A stretch of 64,000 bases of DNA from Rhodovulum kholense (GCF_003053725.1 NZ_QAYC01000006.1:165702-229701), one strand, 5' to 3'. Shown: positions 8,408 through 19,740, numbered from the stretch's first letter. Notes: generated from the sequence alone by a model not told the origin. Translations and numbers: made by a program.

Positions 8408-9235
8408 ATGTCACGTTTCTTCGCCGCCGCCGCCCTGATTGCCGCCTTTGCCGGGGGACCGGTCCGGGCCGAAGACAACCCCGAGGTGCAGCGACTCGTC
8501 GAGGCGCTGGCGCTGCCGGATCTTGTCGAGGTCATGCGCGAAGAGGGGCTGGCCTACGGCGACGGGCTGGAAGCCGATCTTTTCCCCGACCGTGGCGGCG
8601 CGCGCTGGGATGCGGCCGTCGCGCGAATCTACGATGCCGGGCGGATCGAGGATGCGATGCGGGAGGCCCTCCGCTCGCGATTGGAGGCCGACGAGATCGA
8701 GCCGCTGGTCGCCTTCTTCGCCTCGCCCGAGGGCGCGCGGATCGTGGCGCTGGAACTGTCGGCACGGCGCGCGATGCTCGATCCCGAGGTCGACAAGGCC
8801 AGTCGCGAGCGGCTGGAGGAGATGCAGGCCGACGGCGATCCGCGGCTCGATCTGGTGGGCCGGTTCATCGCGGCGAACGGGCTGATCGAGGCCAATGTCG
8901 CGGGCGCGCTCAATGCCAATTACGCCTTCTACACGGGTCTCGTCGATGGCCGGGCCTTCGATTATGCGCTGACCGAGGACCAGATCCTTGACGATGTCCG
9001 CCGCCAGGAGCCCGAGATTCGCGAGGATACGCGGACCTGGCTTTTCTCGTATCTGGCGATGGCCTACGCGCCGCTCGACGACGCGACGATGGAAGCCTAT
9101 ATCCGGTTGTCCGAGACCCGATCCGGGCAGGACCTGAACGACGCGCTCTTCGAGGGGTTCGAGGCGGCCTTCCAGAGCATCTCGCACGATCTTGGGCTGG
9201 CCGCGGCGCGGTTCATCGCCGGGCAGGATCTTTAG
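8408..9235 (+). CDS. Exported DUF2059-type protein
   Basis: A 275-residue protein with an N-terminal signal peptide (SRFFAAAALIAAFAGG, cleavage likely after VRA near 21), so probably periplasmic. The mature part is helical and acidic. The central stretch EALRSRLEADEIEPLVAFFASPEGARI resembles the DUF2059 core, where a hydrophobic FF-SPEG motif follows an acidic helix. The ATG at 8408 was preferred to the upstream in-frame ATG at 8282 because it places the signal peptide at the N-terminus; the 8282 frame overlaps the approach to tRNA-Ser. Function unknown. The gene stands alone between tRNA-Ser and rplU. Confidence 0.7.
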   Translation: MSRFFAAAALIAAFAGGPVRAEDNPEVQRLVEALALPDLVEVMREEGLAYGDGLEADLFPDRGGARWDAAVARIYDAGRIEDAMREALRSRLEADEIEPLVAFFASPEGARIVALELSARRAMLDPEVDKASRERLEEMQADGDPRLDLVGRFIAANGLIEANVAGALNANYAFYTGLVDGRAFDYALTEDQILDDVRRQEPEIREDTRTWLFSYLAMAYAPLDDATMEAYIRLSETRSGQDLNDALFEGFEAAFQSISHDLGLAAARFIAGQDL

Positions 9236-9372
9236 CGCCCGTTCTGCGGCCGGTCCGGTCCCGGGCGATTCCCGAGCGGGCTTGACTTGACGGCCGAAAT
9301 CGCCGATACGCATGGCTCTGGCCCGGCAAGCGTTCGCACGCAGTCTTTGCGTTCGCGCGCATGACGGGTCGT

Positions 9373-9491
9373 TTGACATTGACGAAACATAGACATCGCC
9401 CCGATGGGGCGCGCTGTCCGGGGCGCGCGCAAGCGCGAGAACACCGCCAAGGGCGGGGCCGAAGGACGCGGCGACAAGAAGGAAATGGCCG
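9373..9491 (+). promoter_or_regulatory. rplU leader with TTGACA box and hairpins
   Basis: A consensus -35-like TTGACA lies at 9373-9378, but no good -10 at 17 bp was found. It is followed by a 6-bp hairpin CGCCCC/GGGGCG (9397-9411) and further GC-rich inverted sequence before the rplU ATG at 9492. This could be a promoter plus an autoregulatory ribosomal-protein leader; the function is inferred only. Confidence 0.3.
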
Positions 9492-10118
9492 ATGTTTGCG
9501 GTCCTCAAGACCGGTGGCAAGCAGTACAAGGTGCAGTCGGGTGACGTGCTGCGCGTCGAGAAGCTTGCTGCCGAAGCCGGTGAAACGGTTCAGTTCAACG
9601 AGATCCTGATGGTGGACGGCCAGGTCGGCACGCCGACCGTCGAGGGCGCCGCGGTGCAGGCCACCGTGATTGACCAGATCAAGGGCGACAAGGTCATCCA
9701 CTTCGTCAAGCGCCGCCGCAAGCACAGCTCGCAGCGCACCAAGGGCCACCGTCAGCAGCTGACGCTGCTGCGCGTGACCGAGATCCTGGCCTCGGGCGCC
9801 GCCGCGACCGGCGTGAAGGCCGCGATCGGGTCCGGCTCGGTGTCGGGGGCTGCGGTTGCCGCGACCGAGCCGAAGGCCGCCAAGGCCGAGGCTCCGGCCG
9901 AAGCCGCTGCGCCCGCAGGCGACGACCTGAAGAAACTGCCCGGCGTCGGCCCGGCGATGGAAAAGAAACTGCATGAGGCCGGGATCACCCGCTTCGCGCA
10001 GATCGCCGCCTGGACCGACGAGCAGGCTGCCGCGATGGATTCGCGTCTCGGCCTGAAGGGCAAGATCGTGAATGATGGCTGGGTGGCGCTTGCCAAGGAC
10101 CTGGCCAAGAAGGCCTAA
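9492..10118 (+). CDS. rplU: 50S ribosomal protein L21 with C-terminal helix-hairpin-helix extension
   Basis: The first ~105 residues are ordinary L21 (MFAVLKTGGKQYKVQSGD, then GDKVIHFVKRRRKHSSQRTKGHRQ, split here at the family core). The protein is 208 residues, about twice normal. After an Ala/Lys-rich linker (EPKAAKAEAPAEAAAP) it carries LKKLPGVGPAMEKKLHEAGI and a second helical turn, the helix-hairpin-helix form seen in non-specific nucleic-acid binders. Such long L21 proteins occur in Rhodobacterales. RBS AGAAGGA precedes the ATG. It is co-transcribed with rpmA, 18 bp downstream. Confidence 0.95.
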   Translation: MFAVLKTGGKQYKVQSGDVLRVEKLAAEAGETVQFNEILMVDGQVGTPTVEGAAVQATVIDQIKGDKVIHFVKRRRKHSSQRTKGHRQQLTLLRVTEILASGAAATGVKAAIGSGSVSGAAVAATEPKAAKAEAPAEAAAPAGDDLKKLPGVGPAMEKKLHEAGITRFAQIAAWTDEQAAAMDSRLGLKGKIVNDGWVALAKDLAKKA

Positions 10119-10136
10119 GCGAGAGGAGAGGACGAC

Positions 10137-10406
10137 ATGGCACACAAGAAAGCAGGCGGCTCCTCGCGTAACGGTCGCGACTCTGCCGGGCGCCGTCTTG
10201 GCGTGAAGATCTATGGCGGCCAGGCGGCCGCGTCGGGCAACATCATCGTCCGTCAGCGCGGCACCAAGTTCTGGCCGGGCGAAGGCGTGGGCATGGGCCG
10301 GGATCACACCATCTTTGCGACCTGCGAAGGCGCCGTGACCTTCAAGAAGGGCCTCAAGGGCCGCACCTTCATTTCGGTTCTCCCGGTGGCGGAGGCCGCC
10401 GAGTAA
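10137..10406 (+). CDS. rpmA: 50S ribosomal protein L27
   Basis: An 89-residue protein with the standard L27 N-terminus [20 protein letters not shown], whose tail reaches towards the peptidyl-transferase centre, and the core [20 protein letters not shown]. No N-terminal prepeptide of the Firmicutes kind is present. It follows rplU with an RBS GAGAGGAGAGG and precedes an intrinsic terminator, so rplU-rpmA is a closed two-gene operon. Confidence 0.97.
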   Translation: MAHKKAGGSSRNGRDSAGRRLGVKIYGGQAAASGNIIVRQRGTKFWPGEGVGMGRDHTIFATCEGAVTFKKGLKGRTFISVLPVAEAAE

Positions 10407-10435
10407 GCCGAAACCTCAGGGCAAATCACAAATTG

Positions 10436-10471
10436 GGGGATCGGCAGGGCGCCGGTCCCCTTTTTGTTTTT
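10436..10471 (+). terminator. Intrinsic terminator of rplU-rpmA
   Basis: Stem GGGGATCGG (10436-10444) pairs with CCGGTCCCC (10452-10460), 9 bp including one T-G pair. The loop is 7 nt, and the stem is followed at once by TTTTTGTTTTT. This is a textbook intrinsic terminator 30 bp after rpmA. The remaining ~260 bp to 10729 hold no recognised feature. Confidence 0.9.
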
Positions 10472-10729
10472 CTAAACGGAGCTCGGGTAGATGAAGCCCC
10501 CATGCGTTTCGGGGATCTGGCGGCCGGATGGCCGCTGCGGGACCCGGCTCCGCGCCTTGCAGTGGACCGGGGAGGGACCCATCTTGGTCGCGGGCGACCG
10601 TGGCGCGGGGCGCGTTGAAGGACGCGCGTCCCGGGCGTTTGAGACAGGTCCGGGGCGTGCATGTTTCGCGCCGCGCCCCGGCATATCCGGTCACCGGGAG
10701 AATCCGGCACCGTTCGGAGGAGGCAAGCC

Positions 10730-11269
10730 ATGAAACTCGACCTGATCCCCCCCCAGCCCGCGATCGCGGCCGAACGCTTCGTGTTGCGTCCGGTGCGCCG
10801 GTCCGATGCCGGGCTGCTGTCGCTTTACAGCGGCGACCTCCGCGTGGCGCGTTTCACCCGCTCGATTCCGCATCCGCTGCCGCCCGGCGCGACCGAGGCC
10901 TTCATCCAGCGCGCCCAGGACCCCGAGCGCAGCGAGGATGTCTGGGTCATGGACGGGGCCGAACAGGGGCTGTCCGAGGTGCTGGGCGTGATCGCGCTCG
11001 ACCGGATGGAACGCGACCAGTCCGAGATCGGCTACTGGGTCGCGCCCGCCTTCTGGAATACCGGCATCGCCTCCGAGGCGGTGGGCGCGCTTCTGACGGC
11101 CAATCCGCAGAAGGCCAAGACGGTCTTCGCCGAGGTCTTTCAGGACAATCCCGGCTCGGCCCGGGTGCTGACCAATGCCGGGTTCGAATATATCGGCGAT
11201 GCCGAGGCTTATTCGGTCGCGCGGGAGGCCAAGGTGGCCACCTGGACCTATCTGAAGAAGCTTGGCTGA
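10730..11269 (+). CDS. GNAT family N-acetyltransferase (RimJ/RimL-like)
   Basis: A 179-residue acetyltransferase of the RimJ/RimL type (Acetyltransf_3). It opens with ERFVLRPVRRSDAGLLSLYS and has the conserved middle IGYWVAPAFWNTGIASEAVG, the acetyl-CoA-binding loop region, and FAEVFQDNPGSARVLTNAGF near 140. The family acetylates protein N-termini, amino acids or antibiotics; the substrate here is unknown. ATG at 10730 has GGAGGAGG just upstream. A second, related GNAT gene follows after 3 bp and then obgE, all on one strand. Confidence 0.85.
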   Translation: MKLDLIPPQPAIAAERFVLRPVRRSDAGLLSLYSGDLRVARFTRSIPHPLPPGATEAFIQRAQDPERSEDVWVMDGAEQGLSEVLGVIALDRMERDQSEIGYWVAPAFWNTGIASEAVGALLTANPQKAKTVFAEVFQDNPGSARVLTNAGFEYIGDAEAYSVAREAKVATWTYLKKLG

Positions 11270-11272
11270 GCG

Positions 11273-13941
<2,669 letters not shown>

Positions 13942-13945
<4 letters not shown>

Positions 13946-15207
13946 AGGACATCATCGACATTCACGCCCTCATGGCCGATCTGGGCGCGCGCGCCAGGGC
14001 GGCGGCGGCCGAACTGGCCTTTGCGCCTGCTGCGGCCAAGCGCACGGCGCTGGAGGCTGCGGCCAAGGCCGTTCTCAGCCACAAGGCCAGGATCCTGGCC
14101 GAGAACGCGACCGATATGGAATATGGCCGCGACAAGGAACTGACCCCGGCCATGCTGGACCGGCTGATGCTGAACGAGGCCCGGATCGAGGCCATTGCAG
14201 CTGGTCTGCGCGCGGTCGCCGCCCAGCCCGACCCGGTCGGGCAGGTGATGGCGGAATGGGACATGCCCTCGGGGCTGCATATCCGCCGGGTGCGCACGCC
14301 CCTGGGCGTGATCGGCGTGATCTATGAAAGCCGGCCCAATGTCACCGCCGATGCGGGTGCGCTGTGTCTCAAGGCCGGAAACGCGGTGATCCTGCGGGGC
14401 GGGTCGGAGAGCTTTCATTCCTCGGGCGCGCTGCACGACTGTCTGGTGGCAGGGCTTGCCAAGGCGCGCCTGCCCGAGGACGCGATCCAGCGCGTGCCGA
14501 CCCGTGACCGTGCTGCGGTCAGCGAGATGCTGACCATGACCAAATATATCGACGTGATCGTGCCGCGCGGTGGCAAGGGACTTGTGGGCCTCGTTCAGCG
14601 CGAAGCGCGGGTGCCGGTCTTCGCCCATCTCGAGGGCATCGTGCATATCTATGTCGACAAGGCCGCCGATCCGGCCAAGGCGCTGTCGGTGGTGCTGAAT
14701 GCCAAGACCCGGCGCACCGGCATCTGCGGCGCGGCCGAATGCCTGCTGATTCACAAGGACGTGGCCAAGTCGCTGGGCGCCGATCTGGTCGCGGCGTTGG
14801 TCAAGGCCGGGGTGCGGGTCCATGCCGACAAGGCGCTGGCCCGGCTGCCGGGCACAATACCCGCCACCGCCGAGGATTGGGGGCGGGAATATCTCGACAT
14901 GGACATCGCCGCCAAGGTGGTGGGCGATATCGACAGCGCCATCGAGCATATCCGCACCTTCGGATCGGGCCATACCGACGCCATCCTGACCGAGGATGAC
15001 GCAGCGGCGGCGCGGTTCTTCGAACGGCTCGACAGCGCCATCCTGATGCGCAACGCCTCGACCCAGTTCGCCGATGGCGGCGAATTCGGGATGGGCGCCG
15101 AGATCGGCATCGCGACCGGCAAGCTGCATGCGCGCGGCCCGGTCGGGGCCGAACAACTGACCAGCTTCAAGTATCTGGTCGAAGGCGATGGCACGCTCCG
15201 GGCCTGA
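13942..15207 (+). CDS. proA: Glutamate-5-semialdehyde dehydrogenase (gamma-glutamyl phosphate reductase)
   Basis: Reduces gamma-glutamyl phosphate with NADPH to glutamate semialdehyde, which cyclises towards proline. The protein is 421 residues, normal length. Aldehyde dehydrogenase fold with [19 protein letters not shown] near 113, [13 protein letters not shown], and the catalytic cysteine in [15 protein letters not shown] near 257. C-terminal [19 protein letters not shown] is the ProA signature. The ATG at 13942 overlaps the proB stop; the upstream in-frame ATG at 13864 lies within proB and is not needed. Confidence 0.97.
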
Positions 15208-15251
15208 GCCCGCGCTGTGTGACGGGCCCCGGGGCGCGCCGGGGCCCTGCC

Positions 15252-15857
15252 TCAGAAGGCAAGCGTCAGGTGGGTTTCGTCATGATCGAAGGTCAGCCGC
15301 CGTCCTGCCTCGGCCAGCGCGATGGGCAGAAGCGCGAATTGCACCTCGGCGGGCCGAAGGTCTTCATGGCACAGTGCGCCTTCGGTCAGCGGAGTCCAGA
15401 GCCGCGGATCGAGGCTCATCCGCTCGGTCTCGGCCTGCATGGAAACGCGCCCCTCCGACCAGGACAGCGCGATGCGCCCGCCCCGGGGCAGGGCCGTTTC
15501 GGCGCAAAGCACCGCCAGCAGTGCGACCCTGGCCATGGCGCGGCTGAGCGCTGCGGGCGGTTCGGCGGTCACGTTATGGCGGCTGCCGCCGTAATAGTCG
15601 GCAAGGATCTCGCAGACTTCGCGCCCGGCAACCTCGGCCCCGTCGCCCGCCGCGCCGAAGGCCAGGCGGAACATGCGGATCCGGGCATTGGCGCGGGCCA
15701 CGCTGTCCGAGATCAGCGCCAGTTCCTCGCTCGGGGCGTCGCCGGGTGCCTCGGCCGCAGCCATGGCCAGAAGCTCCATCCCGTTGCCGATCGCGCCGAG
15801 CGGGCTGATAAGATCGTGGCAGATCCGCGATCCCACAAGCGCTGTCAGATCAGTCAT
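15252..15857 (-). CDS. chpT: Histidine phosphotransferase ChpT
   Basis: A 201-residue ChpT-type phosphotransferase. In alphaproteobacteria ChpT takes phosphate from the CckA kinase and passes it to CtrA (and CpdR), controlling cell cycle, motility and gene-transfer-agent genes. The phospho-accepting His14 lies in SRICHDLISPLGAIGNGMEL, the DHp-like helical hairpin; the C-terminal half is a degenerate ATPase-like domain without an ATP-binding motif, as in the family. It is divergent from the DUF3553 gene at 15893, and a CtrA-type box lies 250 bp beyond its start. Confidence 0.9.
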   Translation of the reverse strand: MTDLTALVGSRICHDLISPLGAIGNGMELLAMAAAEAPGDAPSEELALISDSVARANARIRMFRLAFGAAGDGAEVAGREVCEILADYYGGSRHNVTAEPPAALSRAMARVALLAVLCAETALPRGGRIALSWSEGRVSMQAETERMSLDPRLWTPLTEGALCHEDLRPAEVQFALLPIALAEAGRRLTFDHDETHLTLAF

Positions 15858-15892
15858 GGCAGCCTCCCGGTCCCGCGGAAAGGACAGAGCCG

Positions 15893-16075
15893 ATGCACCC
15901 GATGAACGCGATCCTCGAACCCGGAATGCTGGTCCGCCACCCGGGACAGCCGGACTGGGGCCTTGGCCAGGTGCAATCGGTCATCGGGGCGCGGATCACG
16001 GTGAATTTCACCGAGGCCGGAAAAGTCGTCATCGACGGAACGCGGGTCGAGCTCATGCCTGTCTTCGAGTCCTGA
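15893..16075 (+). CDS. DUF3553 small protein
   Basis: A 60-residue protein matching DUF3553: LEPGMLVRHPGQPDWGLGQVQSVIG cut at the core as PDWGLGQVQSVIG, then ITVNFTEAGKVVIDG. The fold is probably a small beta-barrel related to the CarD/UvrD-tail type that contacts RNA polymerase or nucleic acid, but no role is established. AAAGGACA lies 8 bp before the ATG at 15893; a second ATG at 15902 is possible. It is divergent from chpT with only 35 bp between, so the two share a promoter region. Confidence 0.8.
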   Translation: MHPMNAILEPGMLVRHPGQPDWGLGQVQSVIGARITVNFTEAGKVVIDGTRVELMPVFES

Positions 16076-16107
16076 TATACATGTACGGCGCAAAGCTGCC
16101 CCATCAT

Positions 16108-16126
16108 CGTTAATGGGACATTAACG
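16108..16126. promoter_or_regulatory. CtrA-type box, palindromic
   Basis: The 19 bp CGTTAATGGGACATTAACG contain TTAA-N7-TTAAC at 16110-16125, matching the alphaproteobacterial CtrA consensus. The whole element is a perfect 7-bp inverted repeat with a 5-nt spacer, so the match reads on both strands. It lies 33 bp after the DUF3553 stop and about 116 bp before the olsB ATG. CtrA binding is inferred from the motif. Confidence 0.6.
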
Positions 16127-16241
16127 CGGCCGGAACACCCGCGCTGCCGCGATCTGCCGGTTCGGCCGCGTCAGGCCGCGCGGTTGCACTTGCGCCGGTG
16201 CCGCCCTAGAAGCGGGCGTCAATGTGGTGTGGGGTCAAGAG

Positions 16242-17018
16242 ATGCAGCCGCCCGAGGAGTTCTTTCAGCTTCGTCTGGCCCGAGGCGAGGCCGACCTGAT
16301 GGCCGCTCAGCGCCTGCGCTACGAGGTTTTCGTGGCCGAACTGGGGGCGGACGGGCCGCTGGTGGACCATGAGGCGCGGCTGGAACGCGACGATCTGGAC
16401 CCGCATTTCGACCATCTGATCCTGATCGACACAAGGCGCGATGCGGCGGCGCTTGACCATGTGGTGGGGGGCTACCGGCTGCTGACCTCGGACCGGGCGG
16501 CCGCCATCGGGCGGTTCTACAGCGAGGACGAATACGACCTGTCGGCGCTGAAGGCCTCGGGGCGGCGGCTGCTGGAGCTGGGCCGGTCCTGCGTGCATCC
16601 CGACTATCGCGGCGGCACCGCGCTGTATCACCTGTGGAACGGGCTGGCCGATTACGTGCTCGATCAGGGGATCGAGGTGCTGTTCGGGGTGGCAAGCTTT
16701 CACGGCACCGATGCCGCGGCGCTGGCCGAGCCGCTGTCCTACCTGCATCACCGCCATCTGGCGCCGCCCGATCTGCGGGTCCGGGTGCTGCCCGAGCATT
16801 TCCAGCGGATGGACCTGATGCCCGAGGCCGAAATCGACCGCAAGCGGGTGATGCTGGCGATGCCCGCGCTGATCAAGGCCTATCTGCGGCTTGGCGGTTT
16901 CGTGGGCGAGGGCGCCTTCATCGACCGGGCCTTCAACACCACCGATGTCTGCCTGTTGATGGACACCGCGAAGATGAACGAGAAAAGCCGGTCGCGCTAC
17001 GGGCGGGGGCAGGGGTGA
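16242..17018 (+). CDS. olsB: L-ornithine N(alpha)-acyltransferase OlsB
   Basis: Attaches a 3-hydroxyacyl chain from acyl-ACP to ornithine, giving lyso-ornithine lipid, the first step of phosphorus-free ornithine lipid synthesis. The GNAT-like domain shows AQRLRYEVFVAELG near the start, VVGGYRLL, LELGRSCVHPDYRGG near 115 and FGVASFHGTD near 155. This product is 258 residues from the ATG at 16242, which has a GGGG run 8 bp upstream; a GTG at 16224 would add six residues. The stop overlaps the olsA GTG. The presence of olsA immediately after makes the assignment much stronger than the domain alone. Confidence 0.9.
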   Translation: MQPPEEFFQLRLARGEADLMAAQRLRYEVFVAELGADGPLVDHEARLERDDLDPHFDHLILIDTRRDAAALDHVVGGYRLLTSDRAAAIGRFYSEDEYDLSALKASGRRLLELGRSCVHPDYRGGTALYHLWNGLADYVLDQGIEVLFGVASFHGTDAAALAEPLSYLHHRHLAPPDLRVRVLPEHFQRMDLMPEAEIDRKRVMLAMPALIKAYLRLGGFVGEGAFIDRAFNTTDVCLLMDTAKMNEKSRSRYGRGQG

Positions 17019-17830
17019 GCACCTGGCGTGGCGCGGCGCCGCCCGAGGCGCTCCCGATCGACGCGGCGGGCTGGCTGCGGGTCGTGCTGCGCGGGGGGGC
17101 GCTGATCGCGCTGCTCTGCCTCGGGATGGCGCTGAAGCTGACACTGCGGCTGGTGGAACGACCGCTTTTCGGGCTGAGGCGGCCGGTCACGCCCTGGATC
17201 ACCCAGGCGGTCAGCCGCACCGCTCTGGTCATCCTCGGGATGCGGTACCGGCGGCGCGGCCGACCGATGCGCACGCCCGGCGCGCTGGTCGCGAACCATG
17301 CCTCCTGGCTTGACATCTTCGCGCTGAACGCGGGCGGGCGGGTCTATTTCGTCTCGAAGGCCGAGGTTGCGGATTGGCCCGGAATCGGCTGGCTGGCGCG
17401 GGCGGCCGGAACAGTTTTCATCGCGCGCGAAAAGCGCGAGGCGAAGGCCCAGGCCGATCTTTTCGAGACGCGGCTGAAGGCCGGGCACCGGCTGGTTTTC
17501 TTTCCCGAAGGCACCTCGACCGACGGGCGCCGGGTGTTGCCCTTCAAGTCGACGCTGTTCGCGGCCTTTTTCGGGGCCGACCTGCGCGACATTCTCTGGG
17601 TGCAGCCGGTGACGGTCGTCTACACCGCGCCCGAGGGCGAGGACCCGGCCTTCTATGGCTGGTGGGGCGACATGGGGTTCGGGCCGCATGCGCTGAAGCT
17701 TCTGGCGACGGCACGCCCCGGCGGGGTCGAGCTGGTCTATCACCCGCCTCTCCGGGTGGCGGAGGCCGCCAGCCGAAAGGCGCTGGCGCTGGCCTGCGAA
17801 ACGGCGGTGCGGAGCGCCGCCGCAGGCTAG
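17015..17830 (+). CDS. olsA: Lyso-ornithine lipid O-acyltransferase OlsA (PlsC family)
   Basis: A 271-residue 1-acylglycerol-3-phosphate acyltransferase-type enzyme, completing ornithine lipid synthesis after OlsB. One membrane segment near residues 25-45 (ALIALLCLGMALKLTL). Catalytic motif I is VANHASWLDIF with the HxxxxD pair near residue 95; motif III is VFFPEGTSTDGRRVLPFKS near 165. The start is GTG at 17015, overlapping the olsB stop (GTGA), so the pair is coupled. PlsC for phosphatidic acid is the alternative, but the olsBA pairing decides. Confidence 0.9.
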   Translation: MSTWRGAAPPEALPIDAAGWLRVVLRGGALIALLCLGMALKLTLRLVERPLFGLRRPVTPWITQAVSRTALVILGMRYRRRGRPMRTPGALVANHASWLDIFALNAGGRVYFVSKAEVADWPGIGWLARAAGTVFIAREKREAKAQADLFETRLKAGHRLVFFPEGTSTDGRRVLPFKSTLFAAFFGADLRDILWVQPVTVVYTAPEGEDPAFYGWWGDMGFGPHALKLLATARPGGVELVYHPPLRVAEAASRKALALACETAVRSAAAG

Positions 17831-17850
17831 GCCGCGCCTCTGCCGGGGCC

Positions 17851-18471
17851 TCAGCCCATCGCCGCTATCAGTTTCCCGAGCGCGGCCGAGGCATCCTCTT
17901 CGCGCCAGATTTCCTCACCGATGGCGAAGAAATCGGTGATCGGGGTTAGCGCCGCGACCGTGGCGACATCGAGCGCGCCTTCGGCGACCACGGGAATCTC
18001 GATCATCTCGGACCACCAGGCGAACAGATCGGGCTCGGCCTGGCTGCCATCGCCAAGCCCGCTTTCGCCGACTGGCCCGAAGGCGACGTAATCGGCTCCG
18101 GCCTCGCCCGCGCCGATGCCGTCATGGCGCGAGGCACCGCAGAAGGCGCCGACGATCGGATCGGCCCCCAGAAGCGTGCGCACCTTGCGCAGATTGCGGC
18201 CGCCATCGGTCAGGTGCACGCCGTCCAGCCCCAGCCGCTCGACCAGGCCGACATGGGTGTCGATCACCAGCGGCACGTCGCGCGCATGGGCGATCTCGCG
18301 CAGGCTGTCGGCGGCGCGGGCCACCAGGTCTTCGTCTCGGCTGGCCATCGACAGGCGCAGGCAGGCAATCTCGTGGCTGTCCAGAACTCCGGCCAGGCGC
18401 GGGCCGAAACTATCGGGATCGAAGGCGGGCGGGGTGATCAGGTAGATTTGCGGGCGCTCGGGTTCGGCCAT
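17851..18471 (-). CDS. Thiamine phosphate synthase-like protein
   Basis: A 206-residue TIM-barrel protein of the ThiE/TenI family. Conserved elements are PLVIDTHVGLVERLGLDGVH, GAFCGASRHDGIGAGEAGAD (split at its family core) and YVAFGPVGESG, which correspond to the substrate and phosphate-binding loops. The usual ThiE HLGQxD is HLTDG here and other catalytic residues look altered, so it may be a TenI-like or divergent ThiE. The ATG at 18471 has AGGAGCCC upstream; the longer frame upstream runs antisense into the TfoX gene. No other thiamine genes are nearby. Confidence 0.75.
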   Translation of the reverse strand: MAEPERPQIYLITPPAFDPDSFGPRLAGVLDSHEIACLRLSMASRDEDLVARAADSLREIAHARDVPLVIDTHVGLVERLGLDGVHLTDGGRNLRKVRTLLGADPIVGAFCGASRHDGIGAGEAGADYVAFGPVGESGLGDGSQAEPDLFAWWSEMIEIPVVAEGALDVATVAALTPITDFFAIGEEIWREEDASAALGKLIAAMG

Positions 18472-18544
18472 TTGCGGGCTCCTCTTATCCGTGGCGCCGC
18501 TATAGCCGGGTTTTTCCCGGTTGGCTACGGCCCGCCTGCCGGAC

Positions 18545-18874
18545 CTATTTGGGCGGAAGGCTCCGGACGAAGGCCAGTGCCAGCGCCAGCATCTGCCCGC
18601 GCCGCGCCTCGTCGGCCACCAGATCGGCATCGACCGAGATGAACCCCGTCATCCGCCGCCCCGAGGGCGCGAAGGGCCGCGTGCCGGGCAGCGCCAGCGC
18701 CTCGGTCGCGCGGTCGGGGCCGACCCGGAAGAACCCCGCCTCGCCGAAGGCGCCGCAGACCATGTGGCCCTCCAGCAGAAAGCAGAGCCCGCCGAACATC
18801 CGGCGTTCGGTGACAAAGCCGGCCTCGTCCAGATCGGCCCGCAGCTCTTCGGCCAGTCCCTCGTCGAACGCCAT
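18545..18874 (-). CDS. TfoX/Sxy N-terminal domain protein
   Basis: A 109-residue protein made only of the TfoX N-terminal domain: ELRADLDEAGFVTERRMFGG, then LLEGHMVCGAFGEAGFFRVG and GRRMTGFISVDADL. In Gammaproteobacteria Sxy/TfoX regulates competence with a second domain; single-domain versions are common and uncharacterised. The ATG at 18874 was chosen because the family starts close to this helix. It is divergent from the methyltransferase gene at 18945 with 70 bp between. Confidence 0.82.
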   Translation of the reverse strand: MAFDEGLAEELRADLDEAGFVTERRMFGGLCFLLEGHMVCGAFGEAGFFRVGPDRATEALALPGTRPFAPSGRRMTGFISVDADLVADEARRGQMLALALAFVRSLPPK

Positions 18875-18944
18875 GTGCCCCTCTGACTTGCCCTTTTGCC
18901 GGTCAAAGCGTATCACCCAGCCGTTTTTGAAGGAAGCGAGCCCC

Positions 18945-19685
18945 ATGACAGCAGCCCAGCCCGTCTTCGTCCTCGTCCGCCCGCAGATGGGCGAGAATAT
19001 CGGGGCGGCGGCGCGCGCGATGTGGAATTTCGGGCTGGACCGGATGCGTCTGGTCGATCCGCGCGACGGCTGGCCCAATCCGCGCGCGGTGGCGCTGGCC
19101 AGCGGCGCCGGGCGGCTTCTGGATCATGCCGGGATCTTTCCCTCGACCGCCGAGGCGGTCGCCGATTGCGACTATGTCTTCGCCACCACGGCCCGGCCGC
19201 GCGGTCTGACGAAACCCGTCGTCACCCCCGAACAGGCGATGACCGAGACCCGCGCCATGCTGGCCGAGGGGCGCCGGGTTGCGGTGCTGTTCGGGCCGGA
19301 ACGGGCGGGGCTGGAAAACGACGACATCGCTCGGGCCAATGCCATCGTGAACGTGCCGGTGAACCCCGACTTCGCCTCTCTGAACCTTGGGCAATGCGTG
19401 CTTCTCAGCGCCTATGAATGGCGCCGCCAGACCGCCGAGATCCTGCCCGAGCGGCTGGAGATGGCGGGGGCCGAACCTGCCAGCCTTCTCGAGGTCGAAA
19501 AGCTCGCCGAACATTACGAAGAGCGCCTGTCCGAGGCGGGGTTCTTCTTCCCCGAACCCAAGGCGCCGGGGATGAAACTGGCGCTGCGCAACATGTGGAG
19601 CCGGATGCCGCTGACCCGGCCCGACGTGCAGATCCTGCACGGGATGCTGCGGCAATTGACGCGCGTCAGGGGCCGCGGCGAGTGA
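18945..19685 (+). CDS. tRNA/rRNA 2'-O-methyltransferase (SpoU family, TrmJ-like)
   Basis: A 246-residue SPOUT methyltransferase. N-terminal FVLVRPQMGENIGAAARAMWNFG is motif 1; VAVLFGPERAGLENDDI and NVPVNPDFASLNLGQCVLL are motifs 2 and 3, which form the knotted SAM-binding site. Together with the length this is closest to TrmJ, which methylates the ribose of nucleotide 32 in tRNA. AAGGAAGC precedes the ATG at 18945. The heme A synthase gene follows after 55 bp. Confidence 0.88.
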   Translation: MTAAQPVFVLVRPQMGENIGAAARAMWNFGLDRMRLVDPRDGWPNPRAVALASGAGRLLDHAGIFPSTAEAVADCDYVFATTARPRGLTKPVVTPEQAMTETRAMLAEGRRVAVLFGPERAGLENDDIARANAIVNVPVNPDFASLNLGQCVLLSAYEWRRQTAEILPERLEMAGAEPASLLEVEKLAEHYEERLSEAGFFFPEPKAPGMKLALRNMWSRMPLTRPDVQILHGMLRQLTRVRGRGE

Positions 19686-19740
19686 CTTGCAGCGCCGCGC
19701 CCACCCGCCTAGTCTCGCGACGCAAGACGGAGGGGGGCCG

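Noticed and set aside
18945..18990. Using the upstream in-frame start (18549) for the TrmJ-like gene
   Set aside because: It would run antisense through the TfoX gene; the ATG at 18945 has a good RBS and matches family length.
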